DNA of 33,737 nucleotides from contig NZ_JALQCW010000071.1 of the NCBI RefSeq assembly GCF_023241715.1, positions 1 through 33,737 on the forward strand. The letters are read 5' to 3'. Below the pieces are notes generated by a model. It was not told where the DNA came from, did not search any database, and saw only the letters and a list, made by a program, of their open reading frames with translations. The stretch is from Pseudomonas morbosilactucae (GTDB taxonomy: Bacteria; Pseudomonadota; Gammaproteobacteria; Pseudomonadales; Pseudomonadaceae). A program made the position numbers and the translations under genes. Of the stretch, positions 16,478 to 24,742 are shown in pieces; position 1 is the first letter of the stretch; every line of letters starts with the position of its first letter.

Positions 16478-16601
16478 CGACTTTCTCCAGCGCAGGCAGG
16501 GCAAAAAAAGGCGGGGCGAGTATACGCCAAGGGATACTGGCCAAGCATTGATCTGCGTGCGTTACGTCGCCACAGCCCACACGTCGTGCCCGGCTTATAG
16601 A

Positions 16602-16682
16602 GGCGCTGGCTCGCCAGCGATAGCGCCCACCGGGTCAACGCCACTCTGAAGGGCCTCTTCGCCGGCAAGCTGGCGACAGGGG
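16602..16682. repeat. Degenerate REP doublet (REPIN-like)
   Basis: Two REP-like palindromes lie about 45 bp apart between the DUF2788 gene and the Lrp gene. The first is GGCGCTGGCTCGCCAGCG with outer arms GGCGCT/AGCGCC (16602-16627). The second is CTCTTCGCCGGCAAGCTGGCG (about 16655-16675) followed by ACAGG. Sequence and spacing resemble Pseudomonas REPINs, here degenerate. The first hairpin is compact: CGCTGGC (16604-16610) with GCCAGCG (16613-16619). Confidence 0.5.
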
Positions 16683-16695
16683 GAGGTGGTCAGGA

Positions 16696-17175
16696 TCAGC
16701 TGCGCAGGTGGGTCAGGGGCAGTTCCGTGCTGTTCAGTACTTGGTTGAGCACGAAACTGGAGCGCACGCTGGTCACGCCTTCGATGCGGGTCAAGTGGCC
16801 CAGCAGCAGTTTTTGGTAGTGGTCCATGTCTGGTACCAGCACCTTGAGCTGATAGTCGGCGTCCATCCCGGTCACCAGGCTGCACTCCAGGACCTGGGGC
16901 AGGTTGCGGATCGCCGCTTCGAAGTTCTCGAAACGCTCCGGCGTGTGCCGATCCATGCCGATCAGCACGTAGGCGGTCAGGCTCAGGCCGAGCATCTTGC
17001 GGTCCAGCAGTGCGACCTGGCGGCTGATGTACCCGTCGTCTTCCAGTTGCTTGACCCGGCGCGAACAGGGGGACGGCGACAGGCCGATGCGCTCGGCCAG
17101 TTCCTGGTTGGAGATGCGCGCGTCGCGTTGCAATTCCGCCAAAATACTTAGGTCGTAGCGGTCGAGTTTGCTCAT
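16696..17175 (-). CDS. Lrp/AsnC-family transcriptional regulator
   Basis: 159-residue regulator with an N-terminal winged HTH (about 5-62; SNQELAERIGLSPSPCSRRV is the recognition region) and a C-terminal RAM/AsnC ligand-binding domain (about 70-145; VLECSLVTGMDADYQLKV). These proteins form octamers that wrap DNA and respond to amino acids. It is about as close to Lrp as to other family members, so I give no symbol. Its promoter region contains repeated ATTGCG motifs that suggest autoregulation. Its target may be the divergent candidate RNA or a distant gene. Confidence 0.9.
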   Translation of the reverse strand: MSKLDRYDLSILAELQRDARISNQELAERIGLSPSPCSRRVKQLEDDGYISRQVALLDRKMLGLSLTAYVLIGMDRHTPERFENFEAAIRNLPQVLECSLVTGMDADYQLKVLVPDMDHYQKLLLGHLTRIEGVTSVRSSFVLNQVLNSTELPLTHLRS

Positions 17176-17197
17176 CGTTCGGGCCTTTGTCTTAAAT

Positions 17198-17266
17198 ATT
17201 GCGACAGATTATCTATCTAGGGTTAAAAATTGCGCAAGTAGTGTTTTATTGAGCAATATTCGCAAT
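17198..17266 (-). promoter_or_regulatory. lrp promoter with repeated ATTGCG motifs
   Basis: GATAAT on the minus strand (17208-17213) is a good -10, with TTGCGC (17232-17237) as a weak -35 at 18 bp. ATTGCG-type motifs occur at 17198-17203, 17229-17234 and 17248-17253 (ATTGAG), with an inverted copy CGCAAT at 17261-17266. The middle one is part of the palindrome TTGCGCAA (17230-17237). The segment is AT-rich, as expected for an Lrp-type operator covering its own promoter. Confidence 0.45.
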
Positions 17267-17289
17267 CCGCTGTCGGCCCCATAGGCCTA

Positions 17290-17488
17290 TTCTTATCACC
17301 AGAATCACTGCCCGGACACAGAGTCCAATGCGGCCCGCCGAATCAGGCCTGCCGCGGTCGCCAACCCCACAGGGTTGAGTCGGCCCCCGGGCTACACACT
17401 GTCCAGAAGACGGCGTGAGGTGAGCCGGCGTCAAAAGCGTCGAGCACGGACAAAATCTCAAGGGGCGGCCGACGGGTCGCCCTTTTTT
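17290..17488 (+). ncRNA. Candidate structured small RNA or leader RNA
   Basis: The 413-bp gap between the Lrp gene and the next gene contains a plus-strand segment that folds by eye into two closed domains plus a strong intrinsic terminator. Domain 1 is closed by GCCCGG/CCGGGC (17310-17315 with 17387-17392) and contains a perfect hairpin CAACCC/GGGTTG (17362-17367 with 17372-17377). Domain 2 is closed by TGTCC/GGACA (17400-17404 with 17448-17452) and contains GACG/CGTC (17409-17412 with 17429-17432). The terminator is at 17463-17488. I do not recognise an Rfam family. A 16-codon frame from ATG 17329 lies inside but has a poor ribosome site. The 5' end is uncertain; TATTCT at 17289-17294 could be a -10, which would move the start to about 17301. 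Confidence 0.5.
17463..17488 (+). terminator. Strong intrinsic terminator
   Basis: GGGCGGCC (17463-17470) pairs with GGTCGCCC (17475-17482) over 8 bp including one G-T wobble, with loop GACG, followed by six T residues (17483-17488). It lies 100 bp before the next ATG, so it ends an upstream plus-strand transcript or acts as an attenuator for the following gene. Confidence 0.8.
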
Positions 17489-17588
17489 ATTGCCTGCGAA
17501 ATAAGTTGCGCGACTGATAATCTGTCGCCGAACGCGCCTGTGCTTTTCCAGTCTTATGTTCAGGCCCCCATCCGCAGTGAGGAATAGC

Positions 17589-18737
17589 ATGAAATCGCGC
17601 ATCTGGCGTTTGGCAGGTGTTGGTTTGCTGTGTGCAAGTGTGACGACCCAGCTCCTGGCAGAAGAGCATGATGAGGGCCAGCAACGGCCTCCCCACGGCG
17701 GTAATAACAATGCGGGGCAGCGTGGCCCCGAAGCGCGTCCGGCACCGAGCCAGCCGCGGGCGGAAAACAATCAACAGCGCCCTGACAACAGCCAGCGTCG
17801 CCCGGAAGGCAACCCGGGCCGCGGTGAGCAGAACCCGGGCCGTAATGAGGCGGCGCAGGGCCGTTCCCAGAACAATGCGCCGCGTCCACAGAATGAAATC
17901 ATTCGGGGCGACAACAGCCAGAAGTTCGAACACAACGGCCAGAACGCCGGTGGCCAGTGGCAAAACCGTCAGCAGCAAGATCGCCCCCAGCAAGACCCGA
18001 ATGGCCAGGGCCGCCCAGTGTCGCAGCCGGGCAATAACCTGCCGATCCAGGGGCGCCCCGACACCGTTCGGCAGACCCAGGAACCGCAACGGGGCTACTA
18101 CCAGGACATTCCACGGCGCAACGACGGCAATCAGCATTGGCAAGCGGGCGGCCCGGGGGCGCGTCCGAGCAACGATCAGCGCTGGCCGGGTCGTCCGGAT
18201 GGCCGTGGCAATGGTTGGGGCCCCGGCCCGCAACACCGGCCGGGTTACGTGGTCGATCGGTTTCCGGATCGCAACTTCCGTGTGCCTTACCGTGGGCGCG
18301 ACTATTTCTTCTCCGGTGGCTATTGGTACCAGCCCCAGGGTCCGCGTTATGTCGTGGTACGGCCGCCCTACGGGATCCGCGTGGGCTACCTGCCGGACTA
18401 TGCCCGTGAAGTATGGATCGGCAGCGCGCTGTTCTTCCTCGCCGCCGGCGCCTACTACACCTACGAAGCCAATACCCGAGAATATGTAGTGGTCGAGCCG
18501 CCGGTGGCGCAGCCGCAACCGGTCAACAGCGGGTATGACGTGGTGGCCTACCCCATCAACGGCCAGCCCCCGCAACAGGTCGATCAGGATCGCTACGATT
18601 GCTATCGCTGGGCAGTGCAGCAAAGCGGCTTCGACCCGGCGGCAATGACCTACCCGCCAGCGCCCCAAGTGGTGCAGACCTACCGTCAGGCCCAGGGCAA
18701 TTGCCTGAGTTCGCGCGGCTACCAGGTCACTTACTGA
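17589..18737 (+). CDS. Exported low-complexity protein, DUF6515-like
   Basis: 382-residue protein with a signal peptide (MKSRIWRLAGVGLLCASVTTQLLAEE). It continues with about 200 residues rich in Gln, Asn, Pro, Arg and Gly, probably disordered (QNPGRNEAAQGRSQNNAPRP and similar). The C-terminal part is ordered: VVDRFPDRNFRVPYRGRDYFFSGGYWYQPQG, then VGYLPDYAREVWIGSALFFLAAGAYYTYEANTREYVVVEPP, and a final region with two cysteines (RYDCYRWAVQQSG and GNCLSSRGY). The Tyr-rich segment resembles DUF6515; I am moderately sure of that. Function is unknown, possibly periplasmic or envelope-associated. ATG 17589 follows a GAGGAATAGC stretch. A GATAAT at 17516-17521 may be its own -10. It overlaps the converging CDF gene by 7 bp. 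Confidence 0.75.
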   Translation: MKSRIWRLAGVGLLCASVTTQLLAEEHDEGQQRPPHGGNNNAGQRGPEARPAPSQPRAENNQQRPDNSQRRPEGNPGRGEQNPGRNEAAQGRSQNNAPRPQNEIIRGDNSQKFEHNGQNAGGQWQNRQQQDRPQQDPNGQGRPVSQPGNNLPIQGRPDTVRQTQEPQRGYYQDIPRRNDGNQHWQAGGPGARPSNDQRWPGRPDGRGNGWGPGPQHRPGYVVDRFPDRNFRVPYRGRDYFFSGGYWYQPQGPRYVVVRPPYGIRVGYLPDYAREVWIGSALFFLAAGAYYTYEANTREYVVVEPPVAQPQPVNSGYDVVAYPINGQPPQQVDQDRYDCYRWAVQQSGFDPAAMTYPPAPQVVQTYRQAQGNCLSSRGYQVTY

Positions 18738-19627
18738 GCCCGGGCGGCCTCAACCACTTCTTGCGGGTCGGCGTGCACCAGCACTTCGGCCCGTGGGTAG
18801 GCGGTGTGAATGGCGTCGGCAGCTTGATCGCTGATGCTGTGGGCCACCGATAGGCTCAGTTCCCCCGGCAATTCCAGGTGCAGTTGCACGAACCAGTGAT
18901 TGCCGGAAATGCGCGTGCGCAAATCGTGGGCCCCCAACACTCCGGGCACACTGCAGGCCAGTTCCAGCATGTGCTGGCTGACGTCTGGCGGCAGTTCCTC
19001 ATCCATCAACACGGCAACGCTTTCGCGGGCAATCTGCAGGGCGCTCCAGAGGATGTAGACGGCAATCGCCAAACCGAACCAGGCGTCCAGTTGTTGCCAG
19101 CCGAAGCTCGCCAGCACCAGTGCGACCAGGATGCTGGCATTGAGCAGCAGATCGGAGCGGTAGTGCAGCGAGTCGGCGCGCACGGCGGTGGAACCGGTTT
19201 CGCGGATCACCCGGTGCTGCACCATCAGCAACGCCACGGTCAGCGCCAGTGACAGCAGCATTACGCCTATGCCGATCCAGGGCGCCCCGAGAGGCTCGGG
19301 GTTTTTCAGGCGTTCAACGGCCTGGAAGGCAATCAGCACTGCACTGACGGCAATGAACAGGGCCTGGGCCATGCCCGACAGGGATTCCGCCTTGCCGTGG
19401 CCGTAACGGTGGTCGTCATCGGCCGGGCGCAGGGCGTAGTGCACTGCCAGCAGGTTGAGAAAGGATGCCGCGCCATCCAGTAGCGAGTCGGTCAGGCCGG
19501 CCAGCAGGCTGACCGAGCCGCTTAGCCACCAGGCGATGGCCTTGCTGACGATCAGGATGCTCGCCACCGCCAGCGAGGCCCGGGTGGCCAGGCGTAACAG
19601 GCGGGCGTGTTCCGGGCTGCTGCTCAT
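18731..19627 (-). CDS. fieF: Cation diffusion facilitator (FieF/YiiP type)
   Basis: 298-residue inner-membrane transporter with six predicted helices and a cytosolic C-terminal domain (about 212-290). The transport-site residues of FieF/YiiP are conserved as D47 and D51 (TDSLLDG) and H155 and D159 (LHYRSDLL), each two residues later than in E. coli. The zinc-binding HRYGHGKAE loop is at 73-81. Such proteins exchange Zn2+, Fe2+ or Cd2+ for protons; which metal cannot be read from sequence. Its stop TAA (complement of 18731-18733) lies inside the tail of the converging DUF6515-like gene. Confidence 0.9.
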   Translation of the reverse strand: MSSSPEHARLLRLATRASLAVASILIVSKAIAWWLSGSVSLLAGLTDSLLDGAASFLNLLAVHYALRPADDDHRYGHGKAESLSGMAQALFIAVSAVLIAFQAVERLKNPEPLGAPWIGIGVMLLSLALTVALLMVQHRVIRETGSTAVRADSLHYRSDLLLNASILVALVLASFGWQQLDAWFGLAIAVYILWSALQIARESVAVLMDEELPPDVSQHMLELACSVPGVLGAHDLRTRISGNHWFVQLHLELPGELSLSVAHSISDQAADAIHTAYPRAEVLVHADPQEVVEAARAQ

Positions 19628-19652
19628 GCGCGAGGTTCCTTCAGCGGTGCAT

Positions 19653-20072
19653 TCAGGCAGAAGGTTTCAGGCCGTACAGCGCCAGTTGTTGCACGCTGCC
19701 TTTGTGCTGGATCAGACGTGGGTCATCCAGGGGGAAGCTGCCGCCCAGTTCGCTTTCGAGGATCGCCTGCAACTTGCGGTTGTCGACCTTGCCGTCGGCG
19801 CCGATGGCTTGCTGGAGTTTTTCCGGGGCGATCTGTGCGGTCTTGCCCGGCTCCAGGTAGATCGCGCCGGTGGCGAAGTCGATGCCGAAGGCGATCAACC
19901 CGGGAATCACGTAGAACAGCAGGCCCACGGCGTCCAGGGCCACCACCACCGGGTCGAGCTTGCCTTCGATCTGGCCGCGCCGATCCGGGAAGAAGATCGA
20001 ACCGCAGGCCGTGACCTGGGTCAGCAGGCTGGCGACCAGGACGCCACCAATGACACGGAAGGGAATACGCAT
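19653..20072 (-). CDS. Small lipoprotein of unknown function
   Basis: 139-residue protein with a lipoprotein signal: a basic hydrophobic N-terminus (MRIPFRVIGGVLVASLLTQ) and a VTAC lipobox with C23 as lipidation site. After GSIFFPDRRGQIEGKLDP comes one hydrophobic segment (VVVALDAVGLLFYVIPGLIAFGIDFATG). The C-terminal half holds the repeated theme KTAQIAPEKLQQAIGADGKVD. The pattern matches a conserved Pseudomonas lipoprotein of unknown role. It starts 25 bp after the CDF gene start region and could be in the same transcription unit, upstream of the transporter. Confidence 0.82.
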   Translation of the reverse strand: MRIPFRVIGGVLVASLLTQVTACGSIFFPDRRGQIEGKLDPVVVALDAVGLLFYVIPGLIAFGIDFATGAIYLEPGKTAQIAPEKLQQAIGADGKVDNRKLQAILESELGGSFPLDDPRLIQHKGSVQQLALYGLKPSA

Positions 20073-20140
20073 GGAAATCTCCTGAGCAAGCACGTGATGA
20101 AAGGTCGATAAAGCGTTGTCGGTTTGAGGTCAGACCGTGA

Positions 20141-20168
20141 TTAACGCCAGGCAGTTCGCCGTTATACT
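20141..20168 (+). promoter_or_regulatory. hrpB promoter
   Basis: TATACT (20163-20168) is a good -10 with TTAACG (20141-20146) as a weak -35 at 16 bp. The ATG of hrpB is at 20192, giving a leader of about 17 nt. Confidence 0.5.
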
Positions 20169-20191
20169 CGCGCCTCTGTTTTGGAGCCAGC

Positions 20192-22723
20192 ATGAATTCT
20201 CTGCCAATCGATGAAGTTTTACCTGCACTGCGTGAAGCCTTGGCGACACGCCACGAAGCGGTGCTCGAAGCGCCGCCCGGTGCCGGCAAGACCACCCGCG
20301 TGCCCTTGGCACTGTTGCAGGAAGCCTGGCTGGCCGGGCAGACCATCCTGATGCTCGAACCCCGGCGTCTGGCAGCGCGTGCGGCGGCCGAGCGCCTGGC
20401 CAGTGAGCTGGGAGAAAAAGTCGGCGAGACCGTGGGTTACCGGATCCGCCTCGACAGCAAGGTCGGCCCCAAGACCCGGATCGAAGTGGTCACCGAGGGC
20501 ATCCTCACCCGGCGCCTGCAGGACGACCCGGCCCTGGAAGGCGTGGGCCTGTTGATTTTCGATGAGTTCCACGAGCGCAGCCTGGACGCTGACCTGGCCC
20601 TGGCCTTGAGCCTCAACGGCCGGGAATTGTTCCGTGATGAACAGCCGCTGAAAATCCTCCTGATGTCGGCCACTCTGGAAGGCGAGCGCCTGGCCGGGCT
20701 GCTGGATGATGCGCCGATCCTGCGCAGCCAGGGCCGCATGTTCCCGGTGGTGCAGCGCTGGGGACGGCCGTTCCAGGCTGGGGAGTTCATCGAGCCCCGG
20801 GTGCTGCAAACCATTCTTGAAGCCCTCAACGACGAACACGGCAGCTTGCTGGTGTTCCTGCCGGGGCAGGCGGAAATTCGCCGGGTCCATCAACAGTTGG
20901 TCGAGGCCCTGGGCGAGGGCAGTGATGTGTTGCTCTGCCCGTTGCACGGCGAACTGGACCTGGCGGCGCAGCGGGCGGCCATCGACCCGGCCCCCGCCGG
21001 CCAGCGCAAAGTGGTGCTGGCCACCAACATTGCCGAAACCAGCCTGACCATCGACGGTGTGCGGGTGGTGATTGATGCCGGCCTGGCCCGGGTGCCGCGT
21101 TTCGATCCGGGCAGCGGCATGACCCGCCTCGACACCCAGCGTATCTCCCGGGCCAGCGCCACCCAGCGCGCCGGCCGCGCCGGGCGCCTGGAACCGGGGG
21201 TGTGTTACCGCCTGTGGTCCGAAGACCAGCACGAGCAACTGGCCGCCTACGCCAGCGCGGAAATTCTCCAGGCCGACCTCGCGGGGCTGGCCCTGCAACT
21301 GGCGCGCTGGGGCGTGACCCCGGGGCAATTGGTGTGGCTGGACGTGCCGCCCGGGGCGGCTTATGCACAGGCGCAGGATTTGCTCGAACGCCTGGGCGCT
21401 CTGAACATCACGGCTGGCGAGGACAGCAGCCTGACCCGTCATGGCCAGGCCATGGCCGAGTTGCCGGCGCACCCGCGGATCGCCCATTTGTTGCTGCGCG
21501 GCCAGGCCCTGGGCTTGGCGAACATGGCCTGTGACGTGGCGGCGTTGCTCGGCGAGCGGGACATCCTGCGCGGCGCCGGCGCTGATCTGCACAGCCGCCT
21601 GTCCTTGCTCGCCGGTGAGGCGCGTGCTGCCCGTGGCGCTCAGGGTGGCGTGCAGCGGGCGCGACAATTGGCCCGGCAATATCGCGGTTACTTGCGCGGG
21701 CCGGCGAGTGAGCCGGTGGCCGACCCTGAACATCCCCGCTGGCTCGGCGCCTTGTTGGCGCTGGCCTATCCGGATCGAGTCGCCCAGCAACGCCGTCCGG
21801 GTGGTGCTGAATATCGCTTGGCCAATGGCCGCGCGGCATTGTTCAGTGAAGCCGACAACCTGATGAAGCAGCCGTGGCTGGTGATTGCTGATTTGGGCAG
21901 CCGCCAGGGGCAGCGCGAAGAGCGTATTTACCTGGCGGCGGATTTTGATCCGACGCTGTTCGACTCCGTGCTTGCCGAGCAGGTGCGCAGCGTCGACCAA
22001 CTGGATTGGGACGAGCGAGAAGGCGTGCTGCGTGCCGAGCGCCAGCGCAAGGTGGGTGAGCTGGTGCTCAGCCGTGAACCCTTGACCGGTCTGGATGAAA
22101 CGGCGCGCAGCCAGGCGCTGGTCAACTTGGTGCGGCGCAAGGGCCTGGAGCTGCTGCCCTGGACCCCGGAGCTGCGCCAGTGGCAGGCGCGGGTGGCCTT
22201 GCTGCGGAAACTTGAGCTGAGCGCCAAGGGGCAGAGCGAATGGCCGGATGTCAGCGACAGTGCCTTGCTCAAGGATCTGGAACACTGGCTGCGGCCTTAC
22301 TTGGGCAAGGTTTCGCGGCTGAGCCATTTCGCCAATCTGCACTTGGCCAATATGCTCCATAACCTGCTGCCCTGGCCGCTGCCCCAGCGCCTTGAAGAGC
22401 AGGCACCGCAGCATCTGTCGGTGCCCTCGGGGTCGTCGATCCGCCTGGACTACAGCGAGCAGCCGCCGATTCTCGCGGTACGCCTGCAAGAGTTGTTCGG
22501 CCTGGCCGAGACCCCGCGCATCGCCGGTGGCCGGCAGGTGGTGAAGTTGCACCTGCTGTCGCCCGCCCGGCGTCCGGTGCAGGTGACCCAGGACCTGGCG
22601 AACTTCTGGCGCAGCACCTACGCGGAGGTGAAGAAGGACCTCAAGGGCCGCTACCCGAAACACTACTGGCCGGACGACCCGCTGGTGGCCGAAGCCACGG
22701 CCCGGGTCAAGCCGCGCAAATAG
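20192..22723 (+). CDS. hrpB: ATP-dependent RNA helicase HrpB
   Basis: 843-residue DEAH-type helicase with the HrpB arrangement. Walker A GAGKTT contains K33; motif II is DEFH (124-127) in place of DEAH, normal for the subfamily. Motif III is MSATLEG, motif VI is TQRAGRAGR, followed by helicase-associated domains and the HrpB C-terminal domain (about 700-843). Its RNA substrate is not established. A dedicated promoter lies just upstream, and it converges on the endonuclease/exonuclease/phosphatase gene with a 9-bp gap. No defect is visible. Confidence 0.95.
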   Translation: MNSLPIDEVLPALREALATRHEAVLEAPPGAGKTTRVPLALLQEAWLAGQTILMLEPRRLAARAAAERLASELGEKVGETVGYRIRLDSKVGPKTRIEVVTEGILTRRLQDDPALEGVGLLIFDEFHERSLDADLALALSLNGRELFRDEQPLKILLMSATLEGERLAGLLDDAPILRSQGRMFPVVQRWGRPFQAGEFIEPRVLQTILEALNDEHGSLLVFLPGQAEIRRVHQQLVEALGEGSDVLLCPLHGELDLAAQRAAIDPAPAGQRKVVLATNIAETSLTIDGVRVVIDAGLARVPRFDPGSGMTRLDTQRISRASATQRAGRAGRLEPGVCYRLWSEDQHEQLAAYASAEILQADLAGLALQLARWGVTPGQLVWLDVPPGAAYAQAQDLLERLGALNITAGEDSSLTRHGQAMAELPAHPRIAHLLLRGQALGLANMACDVAALLGERDILRGAGADLHSRLSLLAGEARAARGAQGGVQRARQLARQYRGYLRGPASEPVADPEHPRWLGALLALAYPDRVAQQRRPGGAEYRLANGRAALFSEADNLMKQPWLVIADLGSRQGQREERIYLAADFDPTLFDSVLAEQVRSVDQLDWDEREGVLRAERQRKVGELVLSREPLTGLDETARSQALVNLVRRKGLELLPWTPELRQWQARVALLRKLELSAKGQSEWPDVSDSALLKDLEHWLRPYLGKVSRLSHFANLHLANMLHNLLPWPLPQRLEEQAPQHLSVPSGSSIRLDYSEQPPILAVRLQELFGLAETPRIAGGRQVVKLHLLSPARRPVQVTQDLANFWRSTYAEVKKDLKGRYPKHYWPDDPLVAEATARVKPRK

Positions 22724-22732
22724 GGGCGGGCG

Positions 22733-23812
22733 CTACTGCGCGGCCGGCAACAGGAAGCGCGCCAGCACGGGCAAGTGGTCAGAGATGCGCAAGGTGTCGT
22801 CCTGCCTCACCCGGGCTTCCACCCGTTTGATCCGTGGGCTGTAGAACAGGTAATCGACGGTGCGGTCCGGGCCGCTGAGGCTTGGGTCGTTGGGGTAGTG
22901 AGTCAGCCAGTTGGCGCGATCGACGCCGCTGGCCTGGGTGTTGGTCGGGATCATCGGGTACTTGTCCCACAACACGTGCAGCGCGCTATCGGCGGCGTAA
23001 GGCGCCCGCTGTTCCGGGGCCAGGCGCTGGTACTGGCTCAGGGGCAGCAAGTTGAAGTCGCCGCCGATCAACCACGGTGTGCCCCGGCCTTCGAACTTGT
23101 CCAGCACCTTGGCAATCGCCGTGACTTGGGTTTTCAGGGTGTCATCAGCCCGTCGCGGACGTTCCAGGTGGGTGTTGAGAACCGCGATCTGCCCACCGTC
23201 GCTGATGGGCAGGTAACTCACCAGCAAGGCGTCCTTGGGCTGGAACTGGCGGCTGAAGAGGTTCGCCGGAGCAACCGGTAATTGCACGCGTTCGGCATGT
23301 TCGATGCGGTAGCGGCTGAGGGTTGCCAGTTGCCGGCCGACACTGCCGAACACCTGGGGCCAGGGTACGAAATCGGCTTTCCAGTCGAACGCCTGGGTGC
23401 TGCAGGGGTAGAGGTCGGTGAGGCGTTCCTGAAGCAGTTTGAGCTGGTTCTGGTAGTCGCTGGCCTTGGCGCCGTCATCCAGTTCCTGCAACAGCACCAA
23501 GTCCGGTTGTTCGTCCCGAATGACCCGGGCCACTTCATCAAGGCTGAAGGCCATGTCCTCGACGGTGGGCTGCTCATCCTCGCCATGGGCCTGGTCGTTC
23601 CAGAACACATAACGCTTGCCGGCCAGGTACTGGACGTTCCAGGTCATCACCTTGAGCGCCTGGCCCGGCACCAGCGGGCTGGCGCCGGCGCTGCAACTGA
23701 CGGGTGCCGGGGCCTTGGCTTCGGGGCGCCAGGTCAGGCTGTAGGTGAGGCTGGCGAGCAGCACCGCGATTAACAGCAGGGCCAACAGGATGGAGCGAAG
23801 TAGACGGGTCAT
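22733..23812 (-). CDS. Endonuclease/exonuclease/phosphatase-fold protein, membrane-anchored
   Basis: 359 residues. An N-terminal hydrophobic segment (SILLALLLIAVLLASLTYSL) acts as a signal peptide or anchor, placing the catalytic domain in the periplasm. The EEP fold is supported by MTWNVQYLAG, LVLLQELDD (metal-binding glutamate), LNTHLE, GGDFNLLP and the C-terminal SDHLPVLARF. Members include nucleases, phosphodiesterases and sphingomyelinases; the substrate cannot be told here, and an extracytoplasmic phosphodiesterase or nuclease is likely. The YciC-like membrane protein gene lies 88 bp upstream on the same strand, so they may be co-transcribed. Confidence 0.85.
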   Translation of the reverse strand: MTRLLRSILLALLLIAVLLASLTYSLTWRPEAKAPAPVSCSAGASPLVPGQALKVMTWNVQYLAGKRYVFWNDQAHGEDEQPTVEDMAFSLDEVARVIRDEQPDLVLLQELDDGAKASDYQNQLKLLQERLTDLYPCSTQAFDWKADFVPWPQVFGSVGRQLATLSRYRIEHAERVQLPVAPANLFSRQFQPKDALLVSYLPISDGGQIAVLNTHLERPRRADDTLKTQVTAIAKVLDKFEGRGTPWLIGGDFNLLPLSQYQRLAPEQRAPYAADSALHVLWDKYPMIPTNTQASGVDRANWLTHYPNDPSLSGPDRTVDYLFYSPRIKRVEARVRQDDTLRISDHLPVLARFLLPAAQ

Positions 23813-23900
23813 CGGCTCGGCTTATGGCGATCCAGGAGTGCGCCCGAGCATAACCGAGAGCGTGGCCGCAGCCCAAGGGGCAGAGCGGCCAGCGCATTAT

Positions 23901-24563
23901 TCAGGGGCGTTCGGCACGTTCGCTGACCAGGGTGAACAGGCGGTACAGCACCACGCAGGTGAACAACTGCAAAAAGCTGTGGGTGCTGTCGATCAGCAGC
24001 GAAAGCATGGCGTTCTGCGGCTCCGGGTAGACCTCCAGGCTGGCGCGCTTGAGCAGCCACAGCGGCACCATCACACAGAGGATGCACACCAGGATGCGCA
24101 GGAAATGCCCCCGGCTCAGGCGAAAGCTTTGCTTGATCGCCGCCAGCGGATGCAGGCCCTTGAGCACCAGCAGGTACTCGGCGAATGCCAGCATCACCAT
24201 CAGCCACAGCCCGGGCAGGAAATACAGCGACAGGCCGAGCATGATCAGCAAAGTGCTGACCGCGGTCAGCAGGGCGAAGCGTGGCCACAGGCTCAGGGCC
24301 ATGGCCAGCACATCGCGGGTGCGGGGCGACTCGCCGCGGCTGCGGGCGTCGAGGAACAGAATCAGCGCACCGGTGTACAGCGGGTAGAGCAGCAACCCCA
24401 CCACCAGGCTGTAGCCGGGCGAAGCCTCTGGCCCCAGGGCAGTGTCCACCGCGTGTTGCAGCAGGGCCTCGAACACCACCAGCGGCAGGCACAGCTGGGC
24501 GATCTGCCCCAGGTGACGGCGGAAGAAATACAGCGAGTCGCGGAGTACATCTAATGGATTCAT
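23901..24563 (-). CDS. YciC-family (UPF0259) membrane protein
   Basis: 220-residue integral membrane protein with about six hydrophobic segments. It matches the YciC/UPF0259 pattern: the amphipathic start MNPLDVLRDSLYFFRRHLGQI, then FLPGLWLMVMLAFAEYLLVLKGLHPLAAIKQSFRLSRGHFLRI, which is typical of the family's central region. Function is unknown; a role in envelope homeostasis is plausible. The first 20 residues form a cytosolic helix. It is divergent from the DUF2076 gene. Confidence 0.8.
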   Translation of the reverse strand: MNPLDVLRDSLYFFRRHLGQIAQLCLPLVVFEALLQHAVDTALGPEASPGYSLVVGLLLYPLYTGALILFLDARSRGESPRTRDVLAMALSLWPRFALLTAVSTLLIMLGLSLYFLPGLWLMVMLAFAEYLLVLKGLHPLAAIKQSFRLSRGHFLRILVCILCVMVPLWLLKRASLEVYPEPQNAMLSLLIDSTHSFLQLFTCVVLYRLFTLVSERAERP

Positions 24564-24742
24564 CGATTGGGGTCGCAGGTCGCAAAGCGGTCCGCCACTT
24601 TAACCGATGCAGCCGGGCCACGAGCAAACGTAAAGCTTGGGTAAAGGCCATTGAAAGCCCGATGGCAGGCCCCATTACTGGTGCGCACCCTGGCCACACT
24701 GGCCAAGGACCAGATTCCTACCGGCAATCTAAAGAGGTCGCC
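24564..24742. promoter_or_regulatory. Divergent intergenic region, no clear signals
   Basis: This 179-bp gap between the YciC-like gene and the DUF2076 gene should contain promoters for both. I see no convincing -10/-35 pair, dyad or repeat in it. The only clear element is the AGAGG ribosome site (24733-24737) for the DUF2076 start. Confidence 0.4.

Noticed and set aside
17375..17587. 70-codon plus-strand open frame within the candidate RNA
   Set aside because: It reads through a strong terminator stem and U-tract, has no ribosome site, and has Arg-rich non-protein-like composition.
20219..22663. Long minus-strand open frame (814 codons) opposite hrpB
   Set aside because: It is an antisense shadow of hrpB with low-information composition and no motif.
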